Positions 10,986 to 21,034 of a stretch of 30,448 nucleotides of DNA are shown here, piece by piece. The DNA is taken from assembly GCA_033557685.1 (NCBI GenBank), contig JAWQRN010000378.1, forward strand, positions 1 to 30,448, written 5' to 3'. Every line of letters begins with the position of its first letter. Within the stretch, counting starts at the first letter, position 1. A program made the position numbers and the translations under genes. The notes beneath the pieces were generated by a model that searched no databases, was not told where the DNA came from, and saw only the letters and a list, made by a program, of their open reading frames with translations. Source of the stretch: Sperchopsis tessellata (lineage: Eukaryota > Arthropoda > Insecta > Coleoptera > Hydrophilidae).

Positions 10986-11186
10986 TAACTTTTTTGAGTT
11001 TCACGTTATACAGCACATATACTAGTTTCACATTTTTTAAAACAAATTGTTTACATGGCCAAACATCTCAGAATACGGATTTTAATCAGAGAGACTTTGT
11101 TTTAAAATAAATGTTTAAACTAGGGGCTCGTAAGTATTTTAAAAATAATTTTAGTTTTATTTTTTTTTATGAGTAAATTATATCAT

Positions 11187-11458
11187 ACTCTCAGATTTCT
11201 ATAAGCATTCAAAAATATGTTTTCACTGGGAGCTGGACAATTTGAGTATAATGCTATATAATGTCTTCTTGCAGCTCTTTTATTTTTTATGTTTTTTTTT
11301 TTAAATAAAGGGAAAATATTACAAACATTTCGTCTTCTAAGTAAACTGTTTTGATGGAATAATATTAACAAATTTCAAATAACAATATTGTCCAATATGC
11401 CCAAAACTGTTACAGCTAGACCCATCAATCTTTATATATTTGAAATTATAAAAAAAAC
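11187..11458 (-). repeat. Right long inverted repeat (copy B)
   Basis: Reverse-complement partner of 9905-10220. Seen on the plus strand as GCATTCAAAAATATG, CACTGGGAGCTGG, TATAATGCTATATAA, TGCAGCTCTTTTA, TAAAGGGAAAATATT and TTACAGCTAGAC. Confidence 0.8.
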
Positions 11459-11470
11459 ATCTAAAATAAA

Positions 11471-12335
11471 ATGTAAAAATTCACAGGTGTTCCCTTAAAA
11501 AATAATATAATTCGATTATAAAATAGCTTTCAGTAAGATATATCTAAAGTATTTCCGTCACGACTTATTGGAGTTACGTCTAATTTTTATGTCTATTTTC
11601 CGACGGTATTTGAAATGCCAAGTAAAAGTCTATATCTTTGGTATATATTTTATATAAATAACCAACAACACTGGTCCATTTTTAAGATATTCTCAATATA
11701 CATATTTACTCGTTATCCATGTGTTAGTTATAGGAGGGATCTATATTATGAGAATAAATATCATTTCGTCTCCATTCGGCTGATTCCAATTATCAGTAGG
11801 AAAACTGCCGTGGGAGGAGGAGGAGATGGAAGAAAATCGGGTGGCCTGTTTACGAAACATGCGGAAAATTAATTTTATTTACTCTCCTGAAACTTCTACG
11901 TCGCTGTTGCAGGTTTAGCAAACAATTCCCTTCGTATTCAAGGAATTGTTTCCTCCGCTTTTATACATCTTAATAATCAGGAGTTTTATTCACAGTATAC
12001 CTGAATGGAGCTAAGCCTTATTGAAAAAAATCATTTCAAATTACATTTTAGATCCGCCTGCAGAAATATACATGTATTGAATACATGTAATCGAAATATT
12101 TGGATTTAACTTAAGGCTTTAGTATCAATTTGAATACTGTAATTTGTCACAAATCAGATACAATTTCAGTTTTATTGGTTGTATATAGAATTAGTAATAA
12201 TTTCCTAAATAAATATTTGTATACACTACATTGAACGTTTCAACTTCGTACTAGAATATTTAACTTAGAAAAATGTAAAAGTTGTCAAAGTGTCTGTCAA
12301 GTTTATCCAAGGTAGTGTTGAGTGGTGTCCATTTT
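11471..12335. other. No gene seen; one strong short hairpin
   Basis: An 85-codon plus-strand ORF (11615-11872) has low-complexity composition and no family match. A hairpin is formed by AACAATTCCCTT (11921-11932) and AAGGAATTGTT (11940-11950). The last ~40 bases may be mariner 5' sequence. Nothing else is supportable. Confidence 0.55.
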
Positions 12336-12339
12336 TCAA

Positions 12340-13055
12340 ATTTGAAAAAGCCCGCCAAAATTAAAACAAATGTGTAAAGGTTATACGTCTTTCGAAAAAA
12401 AATGTTGTTGCAAAGTATACGGTACAGTGGCTATGAATGAAAGGATAGCTTTTCGATGGTTTTCGCATTTCGAAGACATTGAGCTTTTCGGACGACCAGT
12501 GGAATTCGATGATGACCGCTTAAACCACCTTATTCATGAAGATCCCCTTCAAACTACCGTAGAATTGGCTGAACAGATGAATTGCAGTCACATGATCATA
12601 TATCGCTATCTTCACTCAATGGGAAAAGTCCAGAAGTTCGGCCCTTGGACCCAACATGTTTTGAGTGAAAACAACAAAAATCACGACAATTTCTGCTGGC
12701 TTGCTGGTGCGCCACCAAGCTACGTATGACCACAAGCAAAGGTTCCTTTACCGCAGCACTACTGGTGATGAAAAATATCGCTAACATCACGAAAAATTAC
12801 ATTCAAACGCTGAGTTGGAAAGTTCTGCCGCACCTTTCATATTCTCCAGACCTCGCGTCGTCGGATTTCCATCTCTTCCGGTCGCTTTCGAGCAGTTTGC
12901 GTGGCATTTCCTTTAACAATGTCGTCGAATTGCGGATATGGTTGGACGAATTCTTCTAGTCAAGGCCAGATGGTTTTTATCGCAGAGGCATTGAAAAACT
13001 TGTAGAAAGTTGGCAAGAAGTTGTAAATGATAGGGGAGAATACATTATTGACTAA
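12340..13055 (+). pseudogene. mariner transposase with internal deletion
   Basis: The N-terminal paired HTH region is well preserved: KVYGTVAMNERIAFRWF, then GRPVEFDDDRLNHLIHEDP, then TTVELAEQMNCSH and HSMGKVQKFGPW (12412-12650). A frameshift near 12700 leads to ATYDHKQRFLYRSTTGDEK (12718-12775), which carries the first catalytic Asp. The reading then jumps directly to ITKNYIQTLSWKVLPHLSYS, PDLASSDFHLFRSL (third Asp region, 12785-12890), RIWLDEFF, GFYRRGIEKLVESWQEVV and a C-terminal GEYIID (13036-13053). In intact mariners roughly 90 residues lie between the first-Asp block and this point, including the second catalytic Asp, so the copy is catalytically dead. The terminal inverted repeats were not identified with confidence. 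Confidence 0.9.
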
Positions 13056-13059
13056 TTTG

Positions 13060-13846
13060 TTGATTTTTTCTTGTTGAAAATTCATTTGAAAAAAATTAAG
13101 AGAACTTATGTTAACATACCTATATGCATAACAAATACCAACTCGACATTTATGTATTAGGATCGCTTAAAGATATTTATGTAATTCTTTTATACGTACC
13201 TTTTTTGCTCAGAAGATAATTTAACTTAACGATGTTATCGATTCTATGTCCCTAGATTCTAACGTAAAAGCGCTGTGTTGCCTCCCCAATTTAGAATCTG
13301 TCTCTCCCCAATTAATATAATATACGTAAATATAGTCATTACGGTTTACACTATAAAATGCTAGTGAAATTTCTCTAACACCAAAAATTACAATGGCTGT
13401 GAATAGATTTATTTTAGGAGAACTTCCTTAATAGTTGAGCACGTATTTTGATCATTTAGAATAAATATAGATAAGTAAGAGTCTTTCATTTGCTAAAAGT
13501 ACATAATTTTAACAATCTTAAGTAAGTTTAAATAATTTAAAAACTTTGGTGAAAATAAAATTTTCTATTAAGCCACCTGCTGCCAGAAAAAAAATAATAG
13601 AAGGCCCTCTGTTATCGCGGTTTTATTCCATTATATACTTCCAATTACTGGCAGGGAGACATGAAAAGAAGTACAAATAAACGCAAACTCCTTTATGAAA
13701 AAATAATGAAAGGCGAGTAGGCAATACATCATTTTGTTTGTGCGCAAATTGAGTAATAAACAGAAATTAAACGAGGCCTACTTGTTGCATTTTCTTTATT
13801 CTTTAAAAATATTATATATTTAGACCCACTTTAACGGCATAATATA
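13060..13846. other. No recognisable feature
   Basis: AT-rich sequence between two DNA transposons; no motif or repeat identified. Confidence 0.6.
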
Positions 13847-13932
13847 CAGTGCGCACCTAAAGTATGGAATAAATTCAATAAAAGCGAAATATTGTTGGAA
13901 GAAATCCTTGAACAGGTCGATTTTACTTGATA
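13847..13932 (+). repeat. Left terminal inverted repeat
   Basis: Begins CAGTGCGCACC. Shares AAGTATGGAATAAAT, GAAAGAAATCCTTGAA-like and AGGTC(G/A)ATTTTA with the reverse complement of the right end. Confidence 0.85.
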
Positions 13933-14179
13933 AAAATACACATTTTTGCATAACAGTTGATTTTCAAGCATCAGTTGATTTTGAGTAATGACGTCATCAT
14001 TTTCTTTTTTCCTTGATTTTGAGAGGCACTTTAATTGTCAAACTGAGAGTGTAAAAATGTTGCCATCTTACATAAGAAATTTTTCGAGTAAATGACAATC
14101 GAATGTTAGAAAACATAAATTTTACTATTAACTCAATATAAAAAAATAACTCCATTGCTAAGCAAATACAATTGCAAAT

Positions 14180-15271
14180 AAAGTATTCGAACTGCCATCC
14201 AGCGACTTTCTGCCAATATGCAAGCATGTGTAGAAATTCTTCTTGTACATTTTGAATCGTCTCCGGGCTAATTCTACGCATTAATCTCTAATGCGATGTT
14301 CTAGTTCAGCAACATTTTGTGGTCTGGTGACGTAACCTTGGACTTTAAATAACCATAACAAGTAATCAATGGTTATAAGATCTGGGGATCTCGCTGGCCA
14401 TTCTATCGGTCCTCGCTGGCCAATACACTTCCTCGGAAAGCAATTGTCCAGAAAATCTCGAACAGGCTGCGCATAGTGCGGGATGCGCCGTCTTGCTGAC
14501 ACCATATTCTATTATCTGGGAGGTTTGTATCATTGTAATTTGAAAAAAAATGCTGCAAGCGCTGGAATAAGGTCATTTTGCAAAAACTGTAAATATCTTG
14601 CTCCTGTGAGGGTTCCTTCAAAGAAGATAACTCTTCTGTTATCAACTATTCAAATCCACACATTTAATTTCTGCCGGTGTTGAGTATTTGCCACAACTAT
14701 CCAATGAGGATTTACCCAACTCCAATACCTGCAATTTTGACGATTCCCTGTGCCTTTGAGACAAAACGTTGCCTCATCCGAAAAAAGTAATTGCCGGTGC
14801 AATCGTCACCGGTCACCTTCTTCTTTAAGTTCCTGTACGAGTTGAATTTTATAGGGATAATATTTTTGCTTCCTCATGATACGTATCACTGTAGTCTGAC
14901 TAATTTCATTGTCTAATGCAACCAATCGAGACGTATTGTGAGGATTCTCTTCCATACTTAAAAAATGTTCAGTTTCAGATCTACACTAAATTTTGAACGT
15001 CCAGGTTATCTTTAACATCACCAGTTTCTAGAAATTTAGGCTCAATCCTACTGACTGTTCATTGGGTTATAGGGCGATCTGGATATTTTGCATTAAAAAA
15101 ATCGCAAACTTTCTTCTGAGTTCTTGTCTTATTCCTGCATCCGATGAGAATTAAAATTTCAATCCTGTGTGTAATAGTTAAATGTGTTAAATTACAATAA
15201 GATTTCTGTACTGCCAATATGTTAAGAAGTAATGATTTGTACCTACGTGATCTGTAAAAAACATAAGGCAC
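14180..15271 (-). pseudogene. Tc1/mariner-type transposase, about DD41D spacing, degenerate
   Basis: Minus strand: N-terminal HTH with RIEILILIGCRNKTRTQKKV and CDFFNAKYPDRPIT (15059-15190); SRIEPKFLETGDVKDN; then EDNPHNTS-like and TTVIRI-like residues in pieces; LLFSDEATFCLKGTGNRQN (first Asp, about 14740-14800); WSWVNPHWIVVANTQHRQKLNVW; FFEGTLTGARYLQFLQNDLIPAL; IWCQQDGA (second Asp, about 14495-14520); PHYAQPVRDFLDNCFPRKCIG; and WPARSPDLITIDYLLW (third Asp, about 14350-14400). Counting bases between the second and third Asp gives about 41 residues across one frameshift, which would fit the DD41D group rather than DD34D mariners. The frame breaks are mostly single-base changes. All three acidic residues survive, but no single frame joins them. 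The C-terminus ends near AGWQFEYFI (about 14185). Confidence 0.88.
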
Positions 15272-15361
15272 TTTGATAATGAAAATCTGATAACGTTTTT
15301 GCTAGCAAGAGAGTTTTTGCTTTATTTTACTTTCCTAACATTCAATAATATTAAAAAATAA

Positions 15362-15450
15362 ATCAAATAAAATTGACCTATTCAAGGATTTCTTTCAACA
15401 AAATTTGATTTTGCTTTTACTTGATTTATTCCATACTTGTGACGTACTTT
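15362..15450 (-). repeat. Right terminal inverted repeat
   Basis: Contains TTCAAGGATTTCTTTC and TGATTTATTCCATACTT, the complement of the left end. The last ~12 bases have diverged. Confidence 0.8.
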
Positions 15451-15529
15451 TATATTTATTGTCTTTTTTTTCTGAAAGAAATAGATAATATCTCTCTTTG
15501 AGCACTTGAAGGATAGGCAATCTTAAATA

Positions 15530-16480
15530 AGCCCCCGTTGGTCCATGCAAATGAGGAGTGCCGGCTACACATCGACTAAAACACCTCCCCCTCTCATCTC
15601 GCTCAGCACACAGGAACCGCGTTTGTATTTCTTCAGTGTGAAAGATGTCTTTTACTCATAGTAGATAAATGTGTCCATCATCTCCTGATAACTTTCTCTT
15701 TGATCTCGATGATTCTTCGTACCACGCGATAAATCTATTTCTGGGTTCTTCCGACGCGACTAATCCTCCTGTCATGTTTTCTACAGTGAATACTCTTGCA
15801 GTTGCTTTGGTGTACTCACTTCTAGCTTCATTACATCTGGAATATACTAAAAGTATATGTTACAAGTCATCTCTCTCCCTATAGTAGGTACATTCATTCG
15901 AATCTGCTCTTTTACGATTATGGAAGTGTCTTCAAAAGTATCTGTATCCCGATAGAGCTTGAGTCAGGTAATAGTCTACCTCACCTTATAGTTTGAGATC
16001 AAGCTATATGTCTATCGTCTGTGGATATCTTTTCACCACTTGTCTTGCCATTTGTTTACGACTTTGGCTCTGACTTCCTTCTTCTGTTCACCATTATAGA
16101 TTTATAATCCTGATTAAAAGTTTCATGGAAAGTTTTCCCGCGATAATCCTTGCTTCTTCTGATGAGATGGTCTGGTATCCGCTACAAAATCTTTTTTACA
16201 TTGCCCTCTATATTCTTCTTTTGTAGGAGTTTTTTTTTCGGGTTACTGTATGCCAACCTGAAGCGGCGTACAGTAACTGATAGTATATAACGCTGGAGTG
16301 CTCTATTCTTTTGGAGGATCTGGGTCCTCTAGTGTTTGACATTAGTTAGAGCTGTTGTGATGTTATCTGCTTTATGTACGGATATATGTGTGTGCCTGGC
16401 GAAGATAAGTTTTGTGTCGAACCATAGTCCTAGATACTTTATTGACTTACCTGGTCTTATTGTAATGTATATGGGCACCT
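15530..16480 (-). pseudogene. R1-clade non-LTR retrotransposon, C-terminal part
   Basis: Minus strand: KSIKYLGLWFDTKLIFARHTH (about 16395-16455), KADNITTALTNVKH (about 16340-16385), an RAL..YILSVTVRRFRLAY connector, then IPDHLIRR. A C-terminal block follows, DYYLTQALSGYRYF (about 15955-15995), RKRADSNECTYYRERDD-HILLVYSRCNEAR (about 15835-15925), then VFTVENM (about 15790) and FIAWYEE (about 15730). The last part corresponds to the zinc-knuckle-like C-x2-C...H...C domain at the end of R1/LOA-type ORF2; here the second Cys has become Tyr. The RT palm and endonuclease domains are absent. Site-specific R1 elements sit in 28S rDNA, but no rRNA sequence flanks this copy, so it is either a non-rDNA member of the clade or a displaced fragment. 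Confidence 0.75.
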
Positions 16481-17224
16481 ACTCCAACCTGAAATAACTA
16501 ATTTCAATACTGAGTAGAAATTATAATATTATGTTGATCCTAGCACTGTTTTATTAAGATTCATTACACAAAACCATCAGCATATTTTGATGAGACAGTA
16601 AGAAAGAATATTGACATGTAACGCCAAACTTATGTTCTTGCTATCTGTTACTACTAAAAAGTTAGTGCCACTGACAAAATAAGTCTTAGAGTGTGACTGG
16701 TTCGAAAAATAAATATTTATTTTTTATAGCTAGTTACATGAAACCCGATGCAGGTTTAGGTTTATCAACATTTATAAATTACTCGTTCGGAATTTTACAT
16801 TTTCTTTCGTTTTTCTTTTTCATTTTTTAACAATTTGGCACACACTCTTAGTTGTATTTAAAGAATCATTATATTATTTTTGTTTTATCTTCATATGCTC
16901 TAAGTAGAATATTTAATTGTCATTTACTTTGTATATCTTTTTTTTAACGTAACATGTCTCACTGGAACGAAAATCCTTATTGCTATTATATTGCCTCGTC
17001 AAGCTAAACTGAGAAGTATATTTCACAGAGTTTCGGCAAAAGTTATTGCTATATATCTATAGTAGTTTGGCAAAGTTATCTTCTAGCATATTTTCCATAA
17101 TTTCAATCGAAACTGGCAGAATACGTTATTTTCCAGCGGTGTGAGGCTCTTTACACCTGGCAATTTTAAATGCAACTTTGTAAGATGCTAACAAAGCTTT
17201 TGCATTTACAGACAAAGTTTTCTC
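16481..17224. other. No recognisable feature
   Basis: AT-rich; no coding motif, repeat or terminal sequence recognised up to the outer block of the next PLE. Confidence 0.6.
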
Positions 17225-17236
17225 AATATTAAATGT

Positions 17237-17470
17237 AATAGACATCCACGATTAGTATCTGTATGAATGTTGTTTCCGGGTGGAAACCGTATAGAGGCTC
17301 TGATAACTGTCATTGTTTCATCCACTGATGCAAGATATATCATCAAGGCGAATAAAGTTACTTCAATGAATGAATTCACTGAATTGATCCAAACTCGACC
17401 GGATCATGCTTATATAGGCAGTGACTGGAGTGGGGGGTGTGCCTTAGCGCGAATCACATTGCGGTGCTGA
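17237..17470 (-). repeat. PLE terminal repeat, left copy (inverted)
   Basis: Reverse-complement relative of 18505-18735. Shared pieces are TGTTTCCGGGTGGAAACCGT (17270-17289), AGAGGCTCTGAT, GTTACTT(C/T)AA(T/C)GAAT, TGATCCAAACT and a TATATAGGCA/GACT segment. The outer 24-bp block at 17237-17260 matches, with a few changes, the one next to the pLTRs at 6.4 and 20.7 kb. Read on the minus strand it holds TTGATGAT...GGATGAAAC, a degenerate hammerhead-like layout. Confidence 0.8.
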
Positions 17471-17479
17471 CGGTGGTTT

Positions 17480-18475
17480 GTCTGAGGTCCACGTATATCC
17501 AATTTAAGGACCATTTCTACGAAAAAACATCTGGAGATGCTATTGGTTCCCCGTTGTCCCCTGTTGTTGCCAATATTTTTATGGAGGCATTGGAGCAATT
17601 GGCATTATCGTACATCGATATAAAGCCTAAATTTTGGTTCCGTTACATGGATGACATCTCTTTTAAATAGTCGTCGGGACGAGAGGCACTAGATGCCTTC
17701 TTGGATCACATAAACTTCAAAAACCCCAATATTCGTTTTACAATCGAGATCAGGCTCCCTTCCTTTCTTGGATGTATTGTTGCAATGTAGATCAGATGGT
17801 ACACTTAATCGTAAACCCACCCATACCAATAGATACTTGCATGTCATGTCACATCATCATCCCTGTCATAAAATATCTGTGATTAACATGTTCGTACAGT
17901 GAGCTTTCAAGTTGTGTGACACAACTCTACTTTCCCAGGAGTTGCGTACAGTCACCAATGTGCTGTTATCTAATGGATATAGTTTTTTAGACATCAAATG
18001 GTCAATAACACGTTTCAATATTCCACCCATCGTTGTCAGAAATACTCCTGAGGGGAAAGCAACAGCTTATTTACCATTCGTTATGGATTCAACGGACGAA
18101 ATTGCCAGTATAAAAGCACATTTGATATCAAAACATTATTCTCTTCAATACAAATTTCGCAAGTTCTCCCTTCTTCAAAAGATGTCATCCCGCTATAAAG
18201 CGAAGGGGTTTATCAGATACCTTGTTCTTGTGGTAAGGGATACGTTGCTAAGTGTACGGTTGCTACTCGTTTAAAGCAGACGAACGCTGTACTCATCTGG
18301 AACTTTTTATTCAGTCATCCGTGGCTGAACGTGGTCATGAAACAGGACACTCCATTATGTTCCAGGATACGAAAGTCTTAGCACGGGAACCTTCTTATTT
18401 CTGAAAATTCCGAGAAGCCATTAAACTTTGTAATCGTTCCAAAAATATCAACTGGGACGATGGTTTTCAACTACC
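17480..18475 (+). pseudogene. Penelope-like RT and GIY-YIG endonuclease, degenerate
   Basis: RT block: YIQFKDHFYEKTSGDAIGSP with LSPVVANIFMEALEQLAL (17490-17607), then FWFRYMDD (17632-17655), the catalytic box with both aspartates. After one stop at 17668 it continues as EALDAFLDHINFKNPNIRFT and LPSFLGC (17690-17775). Next are RKPTHTNRYLHVMSHHHP (17812-17865), typical of PLEs, then CDTTLLSQELRTVTNVLLSNGYS and NTPEGKATAYLPFV (17912-18085). A frameshift near 18160 leads to PSSKDVIPL and GVYQIPCSCGKGYV (18208-18250), the GIY half of the GIY-YIG nuclease. ERGHETGHSIMFQDTKVLARE and FREAIKLCNRSKNIN follow (18325-18450), and the end is FQLPIIWRIF (18466-18494). The RT N-terminus is absent. Stops and shifts are relatively few, so this is a moderately recent copy. 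Confidence 0.9.
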
Positions 18476-18504
18476 AATAATTTGGAGAATCTTCCTCTCT
18501 AATT

Positions 18505-18735
18505 TCTCTCCACCTGCACTCAGCAACAACCGCCCGAACGTAACGACTGTGCGTAAGTGCACGTCCCCCATTCGAGTCCTTGCCTATGTAAGTCATCAGT
18601 TTGGATCAGTGCAATGTATTAATTCGTTAAAGTAACATCATTTGCCTTGTAGATGTCCCATTTATTAGTAGAGAAAACGTCGGCACGCATCAGAGCCTGT
18701 ACACGGTTTCCACTCGGAAACAATATTCATACTGA
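18505..18735 (+). repeat. PLE terminal repeat, right copy
   Basis: Follows the GIY-YIG end directly and mirrors 17237-17470. It contains GTCGGCACGCATCAGAGCC and ACGGTTTCCACTCGGAAACA near its outer end. The outer 24-bp block found beside the other copies is missing; sequence changes at about 18735. Confidence 0.8.
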
Positions 18736-18749
18736 CACCTTAATACTTT

Positions 18750-19200
18750 AGTAGTCGTGTTCTCAACCAACGTATCCTGTCAGTTCTTACTTATGGAGCG
18801 CAAACTTGAACTCTCACTAAAGCCAATACCAACACACTGCTCAAAATACAGGGAATACGAGGAGAGACCCATGTTGAACATCAGCCCAAAAAATAGGATA
18901 ACCAGCGTTTGGATATGCTAGAGGACCAACATTATTGATGTAGTAAAACAGGTAGCAAAAGTGGAGTGTTGCTGGACACAACTCAAGGTAATTCGACTAC
19001 AGATATATTACTAGCATAAGGCAGTGGAGACATTGACTGGGAAACCACATACGTGGAAGACCCATGGTAAGGTGATTTAAAGAGAGGCACGGGGTTCGCT
19101 TGAAAAAGAGCTACGCAAAACCGAGATTAATGAAATGGAATGAGAGAGGCCTGTGTCCACAATTGGACGGATTAAGGACAAAGAAGAAAACTGTTGTAAT
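18750..19200 (+). pseudogene. RTE-like RT C-terminus and 3' end
   Basis: Starts immediately after the PLE with NQRILSVLTYGAQ (18757-18800), the thumb-region motif of insect RTE-type elements, where the usual form is FxQxVLPxLTYGxETW. Then LTKANTNTLLKIQGIRGETH (18815-18875), a broken RxxRxxVxDV-like helix, and DIDWETTYVEDPW where WRPRTGKRSVGRP is expected. The 3' end contains GAGAGGCCTGTGTCC at 19144-19158, equivalent to the 'gaggcctatgtccagcagtgg' of such elements. Adjacency to the PLE suggests the PLE entered or replaced the upstream part, but no RTE sequence is visible on the other side of the PLE. Confidence 0.65.
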
Positions 19201-20554
19201 GTCGTGCATGCTTAAACGCTTTCGACCCTTTCAGAATTTCAAAAATGAATACTTCTCATTTTTTTTATTATTATTATCTATGATGAGTATAAAGCGTTTT
19301 ATTATTCATTTATAACTATGCCGAGGCACTCTACCCCCCCAAATATTTCTATTTGTTCTATCAAGATCCTCATAAGGGCGCTTTTGATGTTTTATAAGTC
19401 TGTCATTAGCTCATGTACTATCGGAAGCATACTTCCTTCACATTAGTTTCTGTGAGCTCATTTCTCAGCTTTTTCCATTATTCACCCATATTTTCTAAGT
19501 GGTTTGAAATATGATTATATGAATATATGGTCGCAATTCTTAGACATCCGTCCAGTTGATCATGATTGTATTTTATATTTTAATTATAATTATAAATTTT
19601 TAGTTTACCGAATGTGTTTTATGTTAATGTATGATTTGGTAATCAGGTCCCAATGGTAGAGCAAGGCATCTGAATTAATACTTTATTTGGGCTTATTCAG
19701 TGACATAGTTCTTTCTAATAATAAGTTATGTGATATAATATTATATTATAATGAAATTGCAAATAATACGAAAAAAAATTGCTTAGTTGAATTGTTAAAA
19801 ATTAAATGAATGCATTAACAGGCTATGGCCTTTACATAATCTTTAACAAATAGGTATGTACTTTAAAAGCCATACAGTATATTCAAACTAACCTAGCATG
19901 ATAAGCTTCGGGGCTACAGCATCAACTCAGCCGTTAAATGTAATTGCACCGAATGCATAGGACTATGCAACTGGCAATTCAGAGGGATCAAGTTATCTCT
20001 AGACTGAGAGAACGCATATATGGAGAAATACAAACGGCACTTTCCAACCGGGTTATTTGATTTTCGAGAAATGCTATTTTAGAATAAGGTTGGTCGTTGA
20101 CTAACTAAAACAATTTAATAAATTAACGTTATTATATCTCGCAACTTCTGTATATTAGGCATTTAGTTAGTAATCATTTAATCTACTGACAGAAGGGCTT
20201 AGATAAAAACTCAGTAGATCCTGCATCCCTTGCAGTCCGTAAACCAGGCTCCATAGAAAGTCACCCATATAAAGGTCCTAGTCCTAGTCATAAAACCAAA
20301 ATCTCTTTAATCTTACTATTTCGAATTTTGATGATTGATTCTAGTTCATATTCAATACAACCACGACTTTCCATGATATTCCCAAATAAATATATAAATT
20401 ATTATTATTTTTATAATTTAAATAACTCTTCAAAATGTATAAATAAATAAATAATGAATTTATTATTACCAAATTTAAATTAAAAGAAATACTATCAAAA
20501 TATGTAAGATAACTAAACTTTTTTTAGTAAGTACCGGCCTTTCAGGATCTACAC
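19201..20554. other. No recognisable feature
   Basis: AT-rich with a short TTA/TTATTA run at 19260-19278. No coding motif or repeat relationship to the rest of the window was seen. Confidence 0.55.
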
Positions 20555-20740
20555 ACATGAGCCGAATCAGTAAATAAACATAATAGTGCAGTGAATTCTT
20601 TCATTGAAGTAATATCACTTGCCTTAAAATTGTCCCTTGCAACAGTGGACGAAACGTCAGCATTTTTCAGAACCACTATACGGTTTTCACCCGGAAACAA
20701 TATTCATACAGATAATAACCGTGGAAGTCTATTATATTTA
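20555..20740 (+). repeat. Solo PLE terminal repeat
   Basis: Same family and orientation as 18505-18735: GTGCAGTGAATTC, ATTGAAGTAA, CACTTGCCTT, TTGCAACAGTGGACGAAACG, ACGGTTTTCACCCGGAAACA, then the outer 24-bp block at 20711-20734, identical to 6429-6452. No PLE coding sequence adjoins it. Confidence 0.8.
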
Positions 20741-20745
20741 ATACA

Positions 20746-21034
20746 CAATAGTAAGATTAATCGATAGGATGCAGCTTCACGTCTCGGGGATTGTCGAGAC
20801 GACTATACAGGACACAAACAAGGTCTCAGCTAACGGAAAACCGAACGGCAACAATGTTGCAATATATGGGAAAACATATTAATAAATCTTCCTATATTCT
20901 AAATCCAACACTTCCCATAAATTCCATCAGTAGGTCATATACCATCTTCCTATTGGTAAAAAAAACACACTTACGTGTCCAAAAGTTTTCCAGTTGCAAG
21001 TTTATTGTTTTACATGCAAAAAAAATATGTAGTT
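20746..21034. other. No recognisable feature
   Basis: An 81-codon plus-strand ORF (20791-21036) has no family match. A hairpin CGTCTCG...CGAGACG lies around 20780-20801. Confidence 0.5.

Larger units (their letters stand above)
9905..11460 (-). mobile_element. Tc1/IS630-type DNA transposon with long inverted repeats
   Basis: Two copies of one ~270-310 bp sequence face each other at 9905-10220 and 11187-11458 and enclose a degenerate transposase. The outer limits are uncertain; weaker similarity may reach to about 9765 (TATAGGGTGA) on the left and 11510 on the right. TA target duplications could not be fixed. A rearranged relative lies at 29.13-29.51 kb. Confidence 0.7.
13847..15450 (-). mobile_element. 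Tc1/mariner-type transposon, both ends present
   Basis: A 1.6-kb unit bounded by related inverted repeats of about 85-90 bp (13847-13932 and about 15362-15450), with TA immediately outside on both sides (13845-13846, 15451-15452). It encloses one degenerate minus-strand transposase. The length and TA flanks are as expected for a Tc1/mariner superfamily element. Confidence 0.85.
17225..18745 (+). mobile_element. Penelope-like retroelement between inverted terminal repeats
   Basis: A degenerate RT plus GIY-YIG reading frame (17480-18475) is flanked by a pLTR in minus orientation (17237-17470) and one in plus orientation (18505-18735). Inverted or partial pLTR arrangements are characteristic of Penelope-type elements. 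The N-terminal half of the RT is missing, so the copy is internally deleted or 5' truncated. Confidence 0.8.

Noticed and set aside
11615..11872. 85-codon plus-strand ORF with a Gly-rich end
   Set aside because: No domain, and low-complexity composition in AT-rich DNA.
16159..16165. CTGATGA in the R1-like remnant
   Set aside because: No properly spaced GAAA or closing stem I; part of coding similarity on the other strand.
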